DNA of 64,000 bases from Candidatus Limihabitans stercoravium. GTDB lineage: Bacteria > Bacillota > Clostridia > Christensenellales > CAG-314. Positions 53,717 through 62,947 of this stretch are shown piece by piece. The translations under genes and the position numbers were made by a program. The first letter of the stretch is position 1. Every line of letters begins with the position of its first letter. The stretch spans positions 1 through 64,000 of the forward strand of contig DVLO01000035.1 of assembly GCA_018715495.1 (NCBI GenBank), written 5' to 3'. The notes below the pieces were generated by a model, which was given only the letters and a program-made list of their open reading frames with translations, searched no databases and was not told the DNA's origin.

Positions 53717-54768
53717 GATTGCACCCCGCTACTTGCAGTTTGTCTGCGTGACAGGATACTTTCATGACTTTCAAACACACAAGGCACTTCACACATGGAC
53801 AACTTGCGTTGCATTTCAGATAAAGTGACGTCGGAATAGTCACACTGTCCGGACACCGACAGCATGCCTACCGAAACAAGTTTTTTCTGACTGTCACTGC
53901 TAACAATGTGTTCTACAAACTGCCTGCAGTACTGTAGTTTGTCGTTGTCTGTAGTAGAAATTCCAACATATTGTACAAGGTCAGTGTAGCCGTCAAGAAC
54001 TACCGTTTCGAAAGAGTCCGTTCGCCCTTGTTCAAGTCTGTTTCCCAATCGAAATACATCTCTTTGTGTACCTAGCAACGTCACAAAACTCTTGGACGTC
54101 AGGTATTTTTCGTATGCCGTGTACTGTGTGTTGTCCATGTCGACAGCCACACCCGAAACGCCCGACAATGCCGACAGCGGGCTGTTGAATCCTGCAAAAC
54201 CAACACCAAGCGCAACTAAATTGAAGGTGTTTTTACCTTGCTTTACAGTCAATTTCATGTCGGCAAGGCTTGAAATAACACTGCCTACTTCAACGTGCAG
54301 CTGATCCAGATGTTTCTGCCTTGCAAACAGTGAGTACATACCTGCACAGTACGGAACGGCATAAACGGTATTGTCCGCCTCACCCGACATCAACAGATTG
54401 TCGTAGCAATCCACACTGCCGTTAAAAGGTTGAAGAAATGGCAACACAGTGTTTCCCACTCCAATTGAAAAGCTGATCAAATCGGGCAATTGTCCTTCTT
54501 CCAATTTATTAGTCAACTGACTGTACGTAAGTGTTGCAATGTCGAAATACAATCCGCTGTACCTTTTTTCCAGTTCGGTGGCACGACTACGCAACCAACT
54601 TGCCCTGCTGCCCTGTCCACCTTCAAAACTTTCAACGTGCCACACTTCGATTATTCCCTTGTACTCAACGGACGGTTTGTCCTGCCGATAAGGAAGATGC
54701 GGAAGTATCCAAGCGGAAACAAACACCACCAACAACACCGCGATTACGATTTTTACCCATGTTTTCAT
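53713..54768 (-). CDS. Membrane-anchored extracellular solute-binding-like protein (family 1-like)
   Basis: A 351-residue protein with one N-terminal membrane segment (about 5-22; VKIVIAVLLVVFVSAWIL) and no lipobox. It continues IIEVWHVESFEGGQGSRASW, the opening of ABC sugar-binding proteins of family 1, and contains AVPYCAGMYSLFARQKHLDQL (about 178-200), the hinge region of that fold. No permease or ATPase genes accompany it. The start ATG at 54768 follows GGCGGTG; a longer reading to 54879 adds a hydrophobic stretch that is not a normal signal. It is first in the murB-PHP-whiA-dnaE operon and overlaps murB by four bases. Binding of a cell-wall or sugar ligand is inference. Confidence 0.75.
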   Translation of the reverse strand: MKTWVKIVIAVLLVVFVSAWILPHLPYRQDKPSVEYKGIIEVWHVESFEGGQGSRASWLRSRATELEKRYSGLYFDIATLTYSQLTNKLEEGQLPDLISFSIGVGNTVLPFLQPFNGSVDCYDNLLMSGEADNTVYAVPYCAGMYSLFARQKHLDQLHVEVGSVISSLADMKLTVKQGKNTFNLVALGVGFAGFNSPLSALSGVSGVAVDMDNTQYTAYEKYLTSKSFVTLLGTQRDVFRLGNRLEQGRTDSFETVVLDGYTDLVQYVGISTTDNDKLQYCRQFVEHIVSSDSQKKLVSVGMLSVSGQCDYSDVTLSEMQRKLSMCEVPCVFESHESILSRRQTASSGVQS

Positions 54769-54886
54769 ATTTTCACCGCCGAAATTTACTACTTTACTAT
54801 ATTTTGAAACACCATGTTTGTAGTACATTCCGCCCACAATGTGCTGTAAAAGTCGCAAAAAAAATGTAAAAAAAAACAAATGGGTA

Positions 54887-54915
54887 TTTACTTTGAATGT
54901 AATTTACTGTACAAT
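54887..54915 (+). promoter_or_regulatory. Promoter of the MFS transporter gene
   Basis: Plus-strand -35 TTTACT (54887-54892), a 17-base spacer and -10 TACAAT (54910-54915). The start codon at 54951 follows about 35 bases later. Confidence 0.7.
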
Positions 54916-54950
54916 ATACTCACTAAAATATCCAAAAAGGGGATAAATAC

Positions 54951-56651
54951 ATGAAACTAAATTACAAACGCACGTTGTTTGTCGGATTTGCATTTTTCCT
55001 TATTTGTGCATTCTGGCAAGCATATGACGGAATCGTACCTCTGATGCTGGTAAACAAGTTCGGCCTAAACCAAACTTGGTCGGGATTTGTAATGGCACTT
55101 GACAACATCCTGGCACTGTTTATGTTGCCGTTGTTCGGCGCATTGTCCGACAAGAAAGACACCAAGTACGGCAAGCGCACTCCCTTCATTGTAATGGGAA
55201 CTATACTTGCTGTTGTGTGTTTCGTTGCACTGACATTTGTTGACAACGTACAACTCAACAAGATTACAGCACAAGGTCAGGACTACTTCTGGCAACAAAA
55301 CTACACTGTTACCAATTCCGAATACGACAGTTTCGGCAACAACGATGTAGAAAAACAATACACATTGCACGACTACACTTCACTGATGTTGTTCAACAAG
55401 CCTTACGATCAACTGACTGACGCTGAAAAGCAACAAGCACAGAACTGGTACGAAAACATCAATGAAGATACCCTTTACTCCTACGACAGACAGACGGATA
55501 CCTACACTGTGTACGAAAGTGCACCCGAAGGCGTCAAGACAACATCCGCCTACACAACGTTGGTAAACACCGCACGAAGCGGATTTGCACATGAAACCAC
55601 ACAAAACAGCGTGTGGGTACTGGTGATATTTGTAGTACTACTGCTTGCAACACTCATTTCGATGGCAACGTTCCGTTCGCCTGCAGTAGCATTGATGCCT
55701 GACGTAACAGTCAAACCGCTCAGAAGTAAGGCAAATGCAATCATCAACCTGATGGGTACTGCAGGCGGAATGATTGTACTGGTAATCGGTATGGTGTTCG
55801 GTACAGGTAAAATCGCAAACCAGATAATGAGTTACACAGGATACGTTGCAACGGTGTGTGCATTGATGGTTGTAGCGCTTGTCATCTTCATGTTTACCGT
55901 CAAGGAAAAGAAATGGAACGGCGAAATGCTTGCCCAACAGGCATTGCTTGACGATGACGAAACGGAAACAGTCATTTCAAATGATGAAGAAAACATTTCG
56001 GAAGTGGCAACGGTCAAGGTGGACACAAACGAGAAACTCCCCAAAGAGAAGTTGAAATCGTTGCTCCTGATATTGGCTTCAGTTGCATTGTGGTTTATCG
56101 GATACAACGCAATCACAAGCAAATACAGTCTGTACGCAGTAAACGTACTTGAAAAAGACTACAACACAACACTGCTCATTGCACAAGCGGCAGCCATTAT
56201 TGCCTACATTCCCGTTGGTATAGTTGCAAGTAAACTGGGAAGAAAACGCACAATTCTTATTGGTGTTGCACTGCTGACATTGTCTTTCGTGTGCGCAATC
56301 TTCGTTACAAGTCACACACCTACATTTGTAATCTGGGTGTTGTTCGCTTTGGCAGGAATTGCCTGGGCAACAATCAACGTAAACAGTTTCCCGATGGTAG
56401 TAGAATTGAGTTCGGGCGGAACAATCGGTAAATACACAGGTTACTACTACACAGCAAGCATGGCGGCACAAATTGTAACACCCATTTTGTCGGGTGCATT
56501 CATGGACTTGATGGGAACAATGCGTGTGCTGTTCCCCTACGCCGCACTGTTCGTTGCTCTGTCGTTCGTAACAATGCTCTTTGTAAAATACGGCGACAGC
56601 AAGCCAGAAACACCTCAAAGCAAGTTAGAAATGCTTGGCAATGACGATTGA
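54951..56651 (+). CDS. MFS transporter of the GPH/SLC45-like sugar carrier group
   Basis: A 566-residue secondary transporter with 12 predicted membrane helices. The first helix pair and loop (LICAFWQAYDGIVPLML, ALSDKKDTKYGKRTPFIVMG) carry the conserved D-K-x3-G-R-R/K-x-P-type motif between helices 2 and 3. A loop of about 110 residues (about 105-215) lies between helices 3 and 4 and is polar, with many Tyr, Gln and Asp; such a domain is not usual. A charged cytoplasmic segment (about 325-370) links the two halves. Likely imports a sugar or oligosaccharide with a cation; the substrate is unknown. The start ATG follows AAGGGG. It is monocistronic, with a terminator at 56694. Confidence 0.85.
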   Translation: MKLNYKRTLFVGFAFFLICAFWQAYDGIVPLMLVNKFGLNQTWSGFVMALDNILALFMLPLFGALSDKKDTKYGKRTPFIVMGTILAVVCFVALTFVDNVQLNKITAQGQDYFWQQNYTVTNSEYDSFGNNDVEKQYTLHDYTSLMLFNKPYDQLTDAEKQQAQNWYENINEDTLYSYDRQTDTYTVYESAPEGVKTTSAYTTLVNTARSGFAHETTQNSVWVLVIFVVLLLATLISMATFRSPAVALMPDVTVKPLRSKANAIINLMGTAGGMIVLVIGMVFGTGKIANQIMSYTGYVATVCALMVVALVIFMFTVKEKKWNGEMLAQQALLDDDETETVISNDEENISEVATVKVDTNEKLPKEKLKSLLLILASVALWFIGYNAITSKYSLYAVNVLEKDYNTTLLIAQAAAIIAYIPVGIVASKLGRKRTILIGVALLTLSFVCAIFVTSHTPTFVIWVLFALAGIAWATINVNSFPMVVELSSGGTIGKYTGYYYTASMAAQIVTPILSGAFMDLMGTMRVLFPYAALFVALSFVTMLFVKYGDSKPETPQSKLEMLGNDD

Positions 56652-56693
56652 TTGAATTTTGACCAACGTACCACAAAAAAATAAACATTTCAG

Positions 56694-56727
56694 CAGGCGG
56701 ATTGAATACTCAATCCGCCTGTTTTTT
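56694..56727 (+). terminator. Intrinsic terminator of the MFS gene
   Basis: CAGGCGGATTGA pairs with TCAATCCGCCTG around a four-base loop, followed by six T. Confidence 0.93.
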
Positions 56728-56789
56728 ATGTTTAAATACTTACATTCTAAATTTAACTACCCGTCACTGAGACTTCAGACCGCCTTAAA

Positions 56790-56823
56790 ATAAAAAGACT
56801 GAGTTCACTTCGAACTCAGTCTT
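56790..56823 (-). terminator. Intrinsic terminator of the apbE-Gx-pdxK operon
   Basis: On the minus strand AAGACTGAGTTC and GAACTCAGTCTT form a 12-base stem with a five-base loop, followed by TTTATT. Confidence 0.9.
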
Positions 56824-56847
56824 AAATCTTACAAAACCAAACACTAC

Positions 56848-57669
56848 TTACTTCACAAGGCTGTGCAAATTGCGTTGAAATTCAATGCCAAATCTACTGT
56901 CCTTACATTCCGTTCTTGCGATAGAACCTACAATAAAGGCAGATGCCCTGCGACATGCGTCAACAAGAGTTTCCCCGTTAGCAATTGCACCCGTTACTAC
57001 CGAACTGAACACATCCCCTGTGCCTGAGTAGTTGATGTCGGTGCGTTGATTTGTTACGTACCTGACTCCATTCTGCAACACAATGTTGCCGATAAGTTCA
57101 GGCATTACAACACCTGTTATTATTGCGCTTTTAGCGCCCGTTTCAGCACAGAAATTGCTGAATGTTTCACCTACTCTTGCCAGAAATCCCGATTGATTGC
57201 TTTGCGAAGTAATTCCGACAAAATCTCTGTCCGTCAGAAGACACGCTTCCGTAAGGTTGGGAGTGATGAAATCTGCCAAAGAAACAAGCTGTTTCATCTT
57301 GACCACGTACTGTTCATTGTAAATGGGATACAGTTTACCATTGTCACCCATGATAGGATCAACTACAGTCATCTTGCCACGTGACTTCATCTTTTTTACA
57401 ATTTCAATTACGCTGTCCAACTGTTGTGTACTGGTACAAAATCCGACGTAAACAATGTCCGGATTACCGTAACCGATGACATCATCTGCAAAAACTTCCA
57501 GTTGATCGTTACTGATGTAATGAAAGCCATGAAATCCCGTCTGACAGGAAAATGCCGACGTCACAACGGGATAGACGCAATGTCCCATTACTGACAATAT
57601 GGGCAAATTTACTGCCGTGGAACAGTTGCCCACGGCGGAAATGTCATTAATTGTGAGAATTTTTTTCAT
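56848..57669 (-). CDS. pdxK: Pyridoxamine/pyridoxal kinase (PfkB-like superfamily)
   Basis: ATP-dependent kinase that phosphorylates B6 vitamers for PLP salvage; 273 residues. It opens MKKILTINDISAVGNCSTAVNLPIL, the PdxY/PdxK start. It has VVDPIMGDNGKLY (about 99-111), ITPNLTEACLLT (about 134-145) and the anion-hole motif YSGTGDVFSSVV (about 213-224) with the catalytic Asp. The GDNG loop is typical for pyridoxamine kinases of Clostridia. The start ATG is preceded by AAAGG at a rather long spacing of about 12, and the gene lies three bases after the Gx-type gene. The functional link to the ApbE and Gx proteins is not obvious; PLP is not a flavin cofactor. Confidence 0.9.
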   Translation of the reverse strand: MKKILTINDISAVGNCSTAVNLPILSVMGHCVYPVVTSAFSCQTGFHGFHYISNDQLEVFADDVIGYGNPDIVYVGFCTSTQQLDSVIEIVKKMKSRGKMTVVDPIMGDNGKLYPIYNEQYVVKMKQLVSLADFITPNLTEACLLTDRDFVGITSQSNQSGFLARVGETFSNFCAETGAKSAIITGVVMPELIGNIVLQNGVRYVTNQRTDINYSGTGDVFSSVVTGAIANGETLVDACRRASAFIVGSIARTECKDSRFGIEFQRNLHSLVK

Positions 57670-57672
57670 ATA

Positions 57673-58221
57673 CTACTCAACCTTTACTTCGGGTTTATCT
57701 TCGTCCAAAAAGAAATACACCTTCTTGGGAACAAGTTTTACAATAAAGTACACTGCGTAACCGACAATTATGCCTGCTACAACGCCGATTACTGCAAGCC
57801 ACGGCATGTAACTGAACATCTGCGGTGTGTTAGAAACGTAACAGAACACTACATTCTGAGTGAGGTTGTGCACTACCGCCGACACAACGGAAATTGCAAT
57901 CAGTGAAATCTTGGGATAAACCAGTTTCATCAGAATTGAAGAAACAATGATACTGACTATACCTGCCGTCATGCTGTACATCAATGTTGACAGGTTGCCG
58001 ACAAACAGACTTCCCAGCAATGTGCGGACAACCACCACGACAAATGCCTCAACAGGTCCAAGCACAATCAATGTGTACAGCGAGAAGATGTTGGACAAAC
58101 CCATCTTCGCCCCCGGTATGAACAGCGGCGGAAAAAGGCTCTCAATCATGAACATGATCATGCTGAGTGCAGTAAAAGATGCCAGCAGTGCAAGTTTTCT
58201 TGCAGAAAATACGTTTTTCAT
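57673..58221 (-). CDS. Gx transporter family membrane protein (heptaprenyl diphosphate synthase component I-like)
   Basis: A 182-residue integral membrane protein with about five to six membrane segments. The pattern near the start (ARKLALLASFTALSMIMFMIES), then FIPGAKMGLSNIFSLYTLIVLG (about 35-57) and LLGSLFVGNLSTLMYSMTAG, is that of PF07456, an ECF-S-like family (EetB-type). Members are often paired with a NusG-domain-II protein and ApbE in Rnf or extracellular electron-transfer loci; here that partner is fused to ApbE immediately upstream. The start ATG at 58221 follows AGGAGG at eight bases. Proposed roles in the literature concern flavin or quinone supply, and are unsettled. Confidence 0.88.
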   Translation of the reverse strand: MKNVFSARKLALLASFTALSMIMFMIESLFPPLFIPGAKMGLSNIFSLYTLIVLGPVEAFVVVVVRTLLGSLFVGNLSTLMYSMTAGIVSIIVSSILMKLVYPKISLIAISVVSAVVHNLTQNVVFCYVSNTPQMFSYMPWLAVIGVVAGIIVGYAVYFIVKLVPKKVYFFLDEDKPEVKVE

Positions 58222-58233
58222 TGCAGACACCTC

Positions 58234-60135
58234 CTAAATGATAACTACAGAATCGCTGCCGTTGGAATTGTATCCCACCACTGTAATGCGGTGCGGCAGA
58301 CATACTATCGTGCGATTACTTGTAGTAATGGGGAAAAAGCTGTGTACGCAATCGGCGTAATTGCTGCAATTAGCTTCAGCTACGGTTACTTCGAAATACT
58401 TTTCGCCATTTTCTTTCTCAAGCTGTTTAGCCACAACCAGGTTGTAATGATCGCCTTCCATATCATTGCGCCGTACAGTGATGTACACATCGCCGTTCAT
58501 CCTGTTTACCGAAATTGTACCGTTGTCCCACGATTCGTTTACGACGCCGTCGTACTCATCGTCTGAAAACTTGGAAAAATCAAATGTATAAATTACCTTT
58601 CCTGTGGTATCGTCTGTGATGTAAAACTGTTCCAGAGCATCGGTTGTACTGTCGGTAAACACAAAGACAACAAACAACACGACAATTACAGCGGCAAGAA
58701 CTCCGTACACCGCAATGTCCGTTACCTTGAACGTCTTGCTGTTAGAAACGGCATTTACACGTTGCAATGCGGTTGTCTTGTTGTTGCTTCTTACCGTAAG
58801 AGTGATTGCAACAATGAGGAAAATTACGGCAACCGACACCACAATTCCGATGACTGCCTGTTTGTCTCCCTGCGGCTTGATGTTGTTGAAACTTACATGC
58901 AGTTTGCCGTCAATCATCTTGGAGCTCAGCACAATCTGATCCGTTCCGTAGGAAGTAAACCTGTCGGTAGACATGTTGGTGATCATGTGCTTTGTTTCAC
59001 CGCCACCGTCGTAAATGAAACTGACTTCAAGTTTGTTTTCGGCAAAGTAATCGCCATTGATAAACTCTACTGCCTTGTCAAGTCCCATTACAGTCAATGC
59101 CGTGGTAAGACAGTCGTCTTCCGCAGCACTTCCGCCAATGGTTGTGATCGTGACAATACCCGTCTGTGCAGGACGTCCGGTTGTTCCGTCAATGATGTGG
59201 GAATATTCAACGCCGTCTGTCGTATACTTGCGGTTGTACTGTCCGCTGGTAGAAATCATAACGTTTTCCACAAGCACCTCAGCGTAAGATGACCAACCGT
59301 TAAATGGATCCTGTAACCCCAGCTCCCATGACTTGCTGTCGGTGTACTTCAAAAAGGTGAAACTTGATGTTCCTACGTTTACATATCCCTTGTCGTAACC
59401 GTATTTTGTAATGATTTCTTTAGAAAGATCTGCTCCGTATCCCTTAGCGATACCGCCCAAGTCAATCCATTGCGTGTATTCAACGCCGTCAACGGTTACC
59501 GCAGGACAATTCTTTTCAACGTAATACTTGCCGTCTTTCTCGTAAACATTGACCTTGGAAAAATCCGTCAGTTTCAAAAATGCGTCAATGTACTTCTGTT
59601 CAGGCAACGGATAGCTGTATCCTTCCCACTTGCGGTCGTAAGGAAGATCACCGTTCAGGTGATAGGTACGTGAAGAAAATCCCCACAAGTCAACCAGACG
59701 GTAAACAGCGGGATTGAATGCGCCTTGCGTAATTTCATACATCTTGTGTGCTATGTTCAGCATTTCGTAGGTGTACCTGTGTATCTCAATGACTGCGCCT
59801 GTGTTGCTGTAATTGAAGTTATTGATGTCGCTGCCCACAGTCTGAGTGTCACTTACGGCATCAAGAGTTGACATCAGATTGTCTATTTCGGCAAACAGAT
59901 TTTCGACATTCGCATTAACTGTGTTCAGACTAAACGAGTCGTCATTGATTACAGTTTTAACGGCTATTCCAGACGTGCCGAAGTAATTTCCGTATGCCAT
60001 TGCACTACCGTTCGTATACTGGACATTATACCCGTCTCTGTTGAATACAATGACTTCATCCTGCTGTGCAAACGCTATCGGCGAAACACTTGACGCCACT
60101 ATTAAAATCAGTAGTAAAACAAGTAGTTTTTTCAA
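58234..60135 (-). CDS. apbE: ApbE FAD:protein FMN transferase fused to a NusG-domain-II module
   Basis: An extracytoplasmic flavin transferase of 633 residues. The signal peptide ends near AFAQQ (type I). Residues about 30-395 are ApbE with DLGGIAKGYGAD (about 225-236), HIIDGTTGRP (about 314-323) and the metal-binding EDDCLTTALTVMG (about 339-351); the enzyme attaches FMN through a phosphodiester to Thr/Ser of target proteins. Then two membrane segments (about 430-450 and 476-496) and a NusG-domain-II-like module (about 505-620) ending NRTIVCLPHRITVV. The start is taken as TTG at 60135, because GAGGTATAAA precedes it; the TTG at 60147 has no ribosome-binding site. No FMN-binding-domain target is seen in this window. 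Confidence 0.9.
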   Translation of the reverse strand: MKKLLVLLLILIVASSVSPIAFAQQDEVIVFNRDGYNVQYTNGSAMAYGNYFGTSGIAVKTVINDDSFSLNTVNANVENLFAEIDNLMSTLDAVSDTQTVGSDINNFNYSNTGAVIEIHRYTYEMLNIAHKMYEITQGAFNPAVYRLVDLWGFSSRTYHLNGDLPYDRKWEGYSYPLPEQKYIDAFLKLTDFSKVNVYEKDGKYYVEKNCPAVTVDGVEYTQWIDLGGIAKGYGADLSKEIITKYGYDKGYVNVGTSSFTFLKYTDSKSWELGLQDPFNGWSSYAEVLVENVMISTSGQYNRKYTTDGVEYSHIIDGTTGRPAQTGIVTITTIGGSAAEDDCLTTALTVMGLDKAVEFINGDYFAENKLEVSFIYDGGGETKHMITNMSTDRFTSYGTDQIVLSSKMIDGKLHVSFNNIKPQGDKQAVIGIVVSVAVIFLIVAITLTVRSNNKTTALQRVNAVSNSKTFKVTDIAVYGVLAAVIVVLFVVFVFTDSTTDALEQFYITDDTTGKVIYTFDFSKFSDDEYDGVVNESWDNGTISVNRMNGDVYITVRRNDMEGDHYNLVVAKQLEKENGEKYFEVTVAEANCSNYADCVHSFFPITTSNRTIVCLPHRITVVGYNSNGSDSVVII

Positions 60136-60168
60136 TTTATACCTCAAGTTCGAAATTCGCTAAATTAC

Positions 60169-60197
60169 ATTATAATTTACCCTGACACTTTTGTCAA
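60169..60197 (-). promoter_or_regulatory. Perfect-consensus promoter of the apbE operon
   Basis: Minus-strand -35 TTGACA (60192-60197), a 17-base spacer and -10 TATAAT (60169-60174): both boxes match the sigma-A consensus exactly. Expected transcription start near 60162. Confidence 0.92.
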
Positions 60198-60312
60198 AGA
60201 ATGTAACGCATTTGACAAACACATCTCAATTTTACCCGACAATTTTACCACACAAACCTTGATTGTCTGTTGAAATTGTCCGCATGTCAGCAAGATGAGC
60301 AAAAAAATCATT

Positions 60313-60339
60313 AAAAAAGGCGGTGAGTTGTCACCGCCT
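60313..60339 (-). terminator. Intrinsic terminator of the GH20-pfkA unit
   Basis: On the minus strand AGGCGGTGA and TCACCGCCT form a nine-base stem with a four-base loop, followed by a run of T. Confidence 0.93.
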
Positions 60340-60354
60340 CTTTTAAACAATTCA

Positions 60355-61320
60355 TCAGTAGGATGTAACCAATTTGTTTGCAATGTCGTACAGTGATCTG
60401 TCGAAGGACTTGCGCTTAGCCAATGCTTCAACAATGTCTTCGTCGATAATCTGATCGTGCACGATACCTACAACACGGCTGGACTTGCCTTCCATGATAC
60501 ATTTAACGGCATGTTCGCCCATACGGATACCCAGCAATCTGTCAGCGTAACTTGCGTCGCCACCTCTCTGAAGGTGTCCTACAACCATTGAACGAAGGTT
60601 GATTTCCATTTTAGCACGCAACTTTGCTTCCATGTCTACAGCTTTACCTGCACCTTCGGCAAGTACAATGATGTTGTCGAATTTGCCGTGGTCAAGGTTG
60701 TACTGCAGTCTTTCTACAACTTCTTCAAATGTTGTGCGAACTTCGGGAACGATGATCATTTCGGCACCGGATGTGATACCTGCGTGCAATGCAATGTCAC
60801 CGCAGTTGCGACCCATTACTTCAACAACACAGCTACGCTTGTTGCATGTCATTGTGTCACGAAGCATCTTGATTGTCTGCATTACAGCGTTTACAGCACT
60901 GTCGAATCCCAATGTGAAATCGGTGTAAGCAAGGTCGTTGTCAATTGTACCGGGAATACCCATTGTCTTGACTCCGTACTTAGTAGCAAGAATCTTGGCG
61001 CCCTGGAAACTTCCGTCACCGCCAATTACTACAAGACCTTCAATGTCATTTTCCTTCAATGTCTTGTAAGCCTTGTCCTGACCTTCAGGTGTCTTCATTT
61101 CGGGGCAACGTGATGTACCAAGAACTGTTCCGCCAAGGTGGATGATACCATCCACGCTTTTAGCTGTCATTTGATGAAGTCTGCCTTCAATCAATCCCTG
61201 GTAACCGTCTTCAACGCCAAAAACTTCGGCGCCGTTGTCCAATGCCGTACGCACAACTGCGTACACTGCTGCATTCATACCTTGCGAATCTCCGCCGCTT
61301 GTCAATACTGCAATTCTCAT
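60355..61320 (-). CDS. pfkA: ATP-dependent 6-phosphofructokinase
   Basis: Converts fructose-6-phosphate to the 1,6-bisphosphate, the committed step of glycolysis; 321 residues. It begins MRIAVLTSGGDSQGMNAAV with the nucleotide loop. The motif GGDGSFQGA (about 102-110) has Gly where PPi-dependent enzymes have Asp, so ATP is expected to be the phosphoryl donor. PGTIDNDL holds the catalytic Asp, EVMGRNCGDIAL the substrate-binding region, and GHLQRGGDASYADRLLG the C-terminal signature. The start at 61320 has AGAGGT upstream; the extension to 61365 is rejected. It lies 41 bases after the GH20 hexosaminidase, so released amino sugars may feed glycolysis. Confidence 0.96.
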   Translation of the reverse strand: MRIAVLTSGGDSQGMNAAVYAVVRTALDNGAEVFGVEDGYQGLIEGRLHQMTAKSVDGIIHLGGTVLGTSRCPEMKTPEGQDKAYKTLKENDIEGLVVIGGDGSFQGAKILATKYGVKTMGIPGTIDNDLAYTDFTLGFDSAVNAVMQTIKMLRDTMTCNKRSCVVEVMGRNCGDIALHAGITSGAEMIIVPEVRTTFEEVVERLQYNLDHGKFDNIIVLAEGAGKAVDMEAKLRAKMEINLRSMVVGHLQRGGDASYADRLLGIRMGEHAVKCIMEGKSSRVVGIVHDQIIDEDIVEALAKRKSFDRSLYDIANKLVTSY

Positions 61321-61361
61321 AATAATACCTCTGAAATAAAATACTTTAAAATGGCTTTTTA

Positions 61362-62924
61362 TCACTTTTTAGTCAATTCCGTATTTGCATCTTTCTTGAA
61401 GAATACGGAAGTTGTTTTTAATCTCTTGAACAGACACATTCTTGCCGTCGCATTGTGGTTGTACACAAGACCCTGTTTGTCCCAGATTTTTTCCAATCCT
61501 TCAAGACGTTTCTTGAAATCGACGTAGTGTCTGTTAGTTCCCCATGCACATTCGGAGAGTGCCGCAAGTCTTGGCAACAGATTGAAAAACAACTTGTCGG
61601 TGTTTCTGATGTGTTCTGTCCACACAGTACCTTCAACACCTAGTATGTTGCTTACCGCATGTTTTCTTACGCCCCTTTCAGGATTGTAATGATAAGTCTT
61701 TTTTAACGGAGTCATAGCGTAAGGGTAATCGAAATACATGGAAAAGAATGGCGACATGATGGCCTTTCTGCCCTTGTTTATCATGCGTCTGGTCTTTCCG
61801 TCCGTCTTTGGCGCCCAGTGATGACACACTGTGTCAGGATGTGTTGAAGCGGTAAATCCGTCATTCCAGCCTATAACTATTTTACCCTTACTTGTAAGGT
61901 AGTCAGTAAAGTAGTTAAACATATAGGTCTGCAACTCATCGAAAGAGTCAAGATGCAGCTGTTGAAGTTTAGCACTACACTTCTTGCAATTGCACCATCT
62001 GTCCTTAGGTGCTTCGTCGCCTCCCAGGTGGAAATACTGTCCCGGGAATATTTCGACAAGTTCGTCCAGAATATCGCATATAAAAGTGTAAGTTCCGTCG
62101 TTTCCTGCACACAGAAGATCCTTGGAAATGCCCCACTTTTTACGAACTTCGATACCTTCGCCCACACAGGAATACTGTGGATAAGCCGCAAGCAATGAAA
62201 CCATGTGTCCGGGCAGATCCAGTTCGGGAACAATCTCAATGTGCAAGGAGCGTGCATATTCAACAAGGTCTTTCACTTCCTGCTTTGTAAGATAGCCTCC
62301 GTAAACTTCGTCATCGATATGTACACTTCCGTCACGTATTTCAGTGCCGTTTCGCCAACTTGAAATCTTGTTTACAAGTGGATACTTGTCAATCTCAACA
62401 CGGAATCCCTGGTCATCGCTCAAATGTAAATGAAGATAGTTGAGCTTAAGCGACGATATCAATTCTACAATCTTTTTGATTGTTTCAACTCCGTAGAAAT
62501 GCCTTGCAATGTCCAGATGCAGCGCACGATAGCTGTACCCGGGTCTGTCAGTTACAAAACAATGACGGCAGGAAAGCTGATCGCCCTCTTGATATGTATA
62601 AACGTCAAACATCATGAGTAATGATTGCACTGCGTAAAAACAACTTGTTTCCGTCAGTGCATTTACTCCAAGTTTACCGTCAGCACAGGCAATGACGTAT
62701 TCGTCCTCTCTCATGTTGTACAGCTGTGGAGCAGTAAAATATACCACGGCGTCATCGAGCTTGTCAACAAAAGTTAGCTCAATGCCCGTGTACTGTCTGA
62801 CTGTATCTGTAAAATACCGTGCGGAATTGCTGAGATTGTCCGAACAAAACACCGTACATTGTTCGTCCAGCACAAACTGACCCGTCAGCAATTCTGTTTT
62901 AAGCGGTCTTGGTGTAATAAACAT
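61362..62924 (-). CDS. Beta-N-acetylhexosaminidase (GH20), cytoplasmic
   Basis: Hydrolyses terminal N-acetylglucosamine or N-acetylgalactosamine; 521 residues. An N-terminal GH20b-like domain (about 1-125) precedes the (beta/alpha)8 barrel. The catalytic pair Asp303-Glu304 is in FHLGGDEAPKD. YLHLHLSDDQGFR (about 163-175) and EIVPELDLPGH (about 230-240) are further family motifs. There is no signal peptide, so it acts on imported sugars. The start at 62924 follows AGGAGA; the upstream reading to 62957 is rejected. First gene of a unit with pfkA, behind its own promoter. Confidence 0.94.
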   Translation of the reverse strand: MFITPRPLKTELLTGQFVLDEQCTVFCSDNLSNSARYFTDTVRQYTGIELTFVDKLDDAVVYFTAPQLYNMREDEYVIACADGKLGVNALTETSCFYAVQSLLMMFDVYTYQEGDQLSCRHCFVTDRPGYSYRALHLDIARHFYGVETIKKIVELISSLKLNYLHLHLSDDQGFRVEIDKYPLVNKISSWRNGTEIRDGSVHIDDEVYGGYLTKQEVKDLVEYARSLHIEIVPELDLPGHMVSLLAAYPQYSCVGEGIEVRKKWGISKDLLCAGNDGTYTFICDILDELVEIFPGQYFHLGGDEAPKDRWCNCKKCSAKLQQLHLDSFDELQTYMFNYFTDYLTSKGKIVIGWNDGFTASTHPDTVCHHWAPKTDGKTRRMINKGRKAIMSPFFSMYFDYPYAMTPLKKTYHYNPERGVRKHAVSNILGVEGTVWTEHIRNTDKLFFNLLPRLAALSECAWGTNRHYVDFKKRLEGLEKIWDKQGLVYNHNATARMCLFKRLKTTSVFFKKDANTELTKK

Positions 62925-62947
62925 AGAAATTTCTCCTGATCTGTTTA

